From JBBITW01 sp037440525 (GTDB lineage: Bacteria; Desulfobacterota; BSN033; UBA1163), in assembly GCA_037440525.1 (NCBI GenBank), contig JBBITW010000186.1, forward strand, positions 1 to 6,843: 6,843 bases of DNA. The letters run 5' to 3'. The position numbers and the translations under genes are program-made. Below the pieces are notes generated by a model. The model had not been told where the DNA came from, searched no databases, and saw only the letters and a list, made by a program, of their open reading frames with translations. Below are positions 5,474 through 6,843 of this stretch, in pieces. Every line of letters starts with the position of its first letter. The first letter of the stretch is position 1.

Positions 5474-6452
5474 AGATTTGGTCAATAATCATCTTCTTTC
5501 TCTTCAACATCTCTTGTTTTGATCGAGACCGCACAACACCCGATGCTGCCCCAGGATGACCATCACCAATATTTAAAATCCTCATTATCTCGCCAATATT
5601 TTTATTAGGGCACTTTTGATTACCGAGGATGGAAAGTGACATGGAGATACCTATATTATTACTCTTCACTCCCTGATCCAGCAGACTATAAATCTCCAAT
5701 ACCCCAATGGCCCCAGGATAGATTAGAAATGAAAGGTTCTTGATTAAATGAGGCCTCCTTTGATATGAAGTCAGATCTATAACTACCAGTTCTTTCCTCT
5801 CATCTTGTTCAAGGAAAAAAGAAGATTCTTTGATTATCTTTATCATCCGCTTTTCCTCTTCCTGATATAGCTTTAAACGTTTTCTTACAAATTCGAGGGA
5901 AGAAACCTCTTCGATTGAACGTTTCGTAAGTTCTTTAACCAAATTCCTCATATAGGAATTCTGTTCATCAATTGAGCTAAAATGGGTCTTAAGGGTAAGC
6001 TCTATTATCCTTCCTGGAGTTTCTCGCCTCCAGTCCTCAATTGATGAAAAAGAAAAACTATCGATTACATCGGCCTCTTCTACTGAATATAAAAAGTAAG
6101 GGGGGATTTCCATCCTCTCCAAAAAATATTCATATACAACCCGAGAACAGCTTGGTTTTAAATCAAACCTTCCCGGTATTGACTTCGGATCAATCCTACG
6201 GTAATGAAGTTCTTCAAGATTTCCTTCATGATGATCAAACCAGAGTCCACATTGAAGCGGATATGGTAAATCGCAGACAACATCCTTCTCTGTGATCGTT
6301 ATCTTTGATTGAGATATACTGAGCGGGCCAGCAAACAACAGCCTATTTATCTTCAATGCCCACGAACATATAGATGCACTGACAATCCCATCAAAGTCAT
6401 TATGGGTGACAATCTTTTCGTAAACTGAATTGGTTTTTTGATTTAGCTCCAT
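5451..6452 (-). CDS. DHH/DHHA1 family phosphoesterase
   Basis: This 333-residue soluble protein has the ordered motifs of the DHH phosphoesterase superfamily (RecJ, NrnA, family II pyrophosphatase and exopolyphosphatase relatives), which use two Mn or Mg ions to cut phosphodiester or phosphoanhydride bonds. Motif I is THNDFDG with His17, Asp19 and Asp21. Motif II is VVCDLPY with Asp61. Motif III is FDHHEG with Asp73, His74 and His75. Motif IV is probably EEADVIDS (Asp128 or Asp131). The C-terminal DHHA1 domain ends in NIGDGHPGAASG (294-305), matching the GGGHxxAxG substrate-binding loop with Asp in place of the second Gly. A charged, probably helical linker (about 165-220) separates the domains. 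All metal ligands seem present, so it should be active. Candidate substrates are short RNA oligonucleotides (nanoRNase), cyclic dinucleotide breakdown products, or polyphosphate; the sequence does not decide. There is no signal peptide or membrane segment. A 340-bp gap separates it from the next minus-strand gene, so it is probably its own transcription unit. Confidence 0.88.
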   Translation of the reverse strand: MELNQKTNSVYEKIVTHNDFDGIVSASICSWALKINRLLFAGPLSISQSKITITEKDVVCDLPYPLQCGLWFDHHEGNLEELHYRRIDPKSIPGRFDLKPSCSRVVYEYFLERMEIPPYFLYSVEEADVIDSFSFSSIEDWRRETPGRIIELTLKTHFSSIDEQNSYMRNLVKELTKRSIEEVSSLEFVRKRLKLYQEEEKRMIKIIKESSFFLEQDERKELVVIDLTSYQRRPHLIKNLSFLIYPGAIGVLEIYSLLDQGVKSNNIGISMSLSILGNQKCPNKNIGEIMRILNIGDGHPGAASGVVRSRSKQEMLKRKKMIIDQIFKIWSSQ

Positions 6453-6458
6453 CCAATA

Positions 6459-6464
6459 TCTCCT
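6459..6464 (-). promoter_or_regulatory. Shine-Dalgarno site of the DHH gene
   Basis: AGGAGA on the minus strand (6464 down to 6459) lies 6 bases before the ATG at 6452 and supports that start. Confidence 0.75.
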
Positions 6465-6478
6465 TCAATCACTTTCCA

Positions 6479-6484
6479 ATTATA
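6479..6484 (-). promoter_or_regulatory. Candidate -10 element for the DHH gene
   Basis: A perfect TATAAT lies on the minus strand about 27 bp before the ATG at 6452, placing the transcript start near 6472 and just ahead of the Shine-Dalgarno site. The hexamer 17 bp further upstream (TTTTAT) is a poor -35. The surrounding run TATATATAAT makes a chance match quite possible. Confidence 0.3.
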
Positions 6485-6666
6485 TATAATCCTAACAATA
6501 AATAAAACTTCAGATTATTAAAGTAAAGAGTTTTTTACCCAAACAGACAAAAAAATTCTTTTAAATTGCCTTCTTAAAACTCTATCCCTGAAGGGCAATG
6601 AAAAAATTATTCATTCCTGTAATTAATCTATTTATTTGACTTTTATAAGTTAACCTTCACCTTGCC
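6485..6666. other. AT-rich non-coding spacer
   Basis: Between the DHH promoter region and the repeat element there is no convincing reading frame on either strand. The only structure noted is a hairpin at 6565-6599. Confidence 0.5.
6565..6599 (-). terminator. Weak hairpin, possible minus-strand terminator
   Basis: ATTGCC (6565-6570) pairs with GGCAAT (6594-6599), and TTC (6571-6573) pairs with GAA (6590-6592), with one bulged G and a 16-nt loop. On the minus strand the stem is followed by a T-rich stretch that includes seven consecutive T (6555-6549). It could end transcripts arriving from beyond 6843. The bulge, large loop and interrupted T-tract make it a poor terminator. Confidence 0.2.
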
Positions 6667-6695
6667 TCCCCTTATTTTAGAGGCTGTGTCATAAT

Positions 6696-6776
6696 GTCAT
6701 TCTGAGGCTTTAGCCGAAGAATCTATATTTTATAAGGATTTGAATTCTATAGATTCCTCGCTTCGCTCGGAATGAC
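6696..6776. repeat. Dispersed palindrome inside the MITE-like element
   Basis: GTCATTCTGAG (6696-6706) pairs with CTCGGAATGAC (6766-6776) at 10 of 11 positions, and GAATCTATA (6719-6727) pairs perfectly with TATAGATTC (6748-6756). The left arm carries its own mini-hairpin, GGCTTTAGCC (6706-6715). The whole 81-bp unit could fold into a long hairpin. A truncated extra copy of the right arm end (CTCGGAATGACA) follows at 6789-6800. Confidence 0.7.
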
Positions 6777-6777
6777 A
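6749..6777 (+). repeat. 29-nt dispersed repeat, copy 2
   Basis: This is identical to 23-51 and in the same orientation. Here it forms the right arm of the palindrome at 6696-6776. The two copies bracket all four genes as direct repeats. Confidence 0.85.
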
Positions 6778-6843
6778 GAAAAAGAAGACTCGGAATGACA
6801 AACATGGCATACACCTCATTACGACACAGTCTCTTTAAGGGGA

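Larger units (their letters stand above)
6667..6843. mobile_element. MITE-like element with terminal inverted repeats, cut by window end
   Basis: The left arm at 6667-6696 (TCCCCTTA ... AGAGGCTGTGTCATAATG) matches the reverse complement of the right arm at 6817-6843 (TCCCCTTA ... AGAGACTGTGTCGTAATG). Of 27 aligned positions 24 agree, with a 3-nt gap. The 120 bp between holds no gene but includes a full palindrome of the dispersed repeat family. The GAGRCTGTGTCRTAATG ends look like insertion sequence termini, so the element may be mobilised by a transposase encoded elsewhere. The right arm runs to the last base, so the true edge and any target duplication are not visible. Confidence 0.6.

Noticed and set aside
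6041..6295. 84-codon + strand frame antisense to the DHH gene
   Set aside because: It covers the conserved DHH metal motifs on the other strand and has no independent support.

Overview
The window is AT-rich DNA from a Gram-negative bacterium. It carries four convincing protein genes and unusually repeat-rich flanks. The Gram-negative assignment rests on a secreted protein with a PEP-CTERM (exosortase) sorting tail, a large lipoprotein, and a WecA-type polyprenyl-phosphate sugar transferase. The base composition, the PEP-CTERM/TPR pairing and the dispersed 'CTCGCTTCGCTCGGAATGAC' palindromes fit Nitrospirota, Desulfobacterota or related uncultured phyla. This placement is from memory of such genomes and is not proven here.

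Layout. Positions 1-264 hold a mosaic of palindromic repeat halves, then a helically phased 10-bp repeat array (146-195), then a good sigma70-type promoter (218-246). On the + strand, 280-993 encodes a 237-residue PEP-CTERM protein with a signal peptide and a DUF4114-like ending. Converging on it with only 5 bp between stop codons is a minus-strand gene (999-3389) for a 796-residue lipoprotein made almost wholly of TPR repeats, resembling the PEP-CTERM-associated PrsT type. Upstream of that, also on the minus strand, 3473-5110 encodes a 545-residue WecA/TagO-like glycosyl-1-phosphate transferase with a hydrophobic C-terminal extension of about 200 residues. A 340-bp gap (5111-5450) holds a candidate promoter for that gene, a small GGATTC direct repeat and a possible decayed reading frame. 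The minus-strand gene at 5451-6452 encodes a DHH/DHHA1 phosphoesterase. The right end (6667-6843) looks like a small non-coding transposable element (MITE) with about 27-30-bp terminal inverted repeats. Inside it lies a second copy of the palindrome seen at the left end of the window.

How the genes may work together. The transferase would load the first sugar phosphate onto undecaprenyl phosphate for an exopolysaccharide. The TPR lipoprotein would act in the export or assembly apparatus. The PEP-CTERM protein would be a secreted cargo processed by an exosortase encoded elsewhere. This is inferred from the families and their proximity. The DHH protein has no evident link to this pathway. I found no strong case for a wholly new system. 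The most distinctive signals are the phased array before the PEP-CTERM promoter, the extended transferase, and the nested palindrome/MITE.
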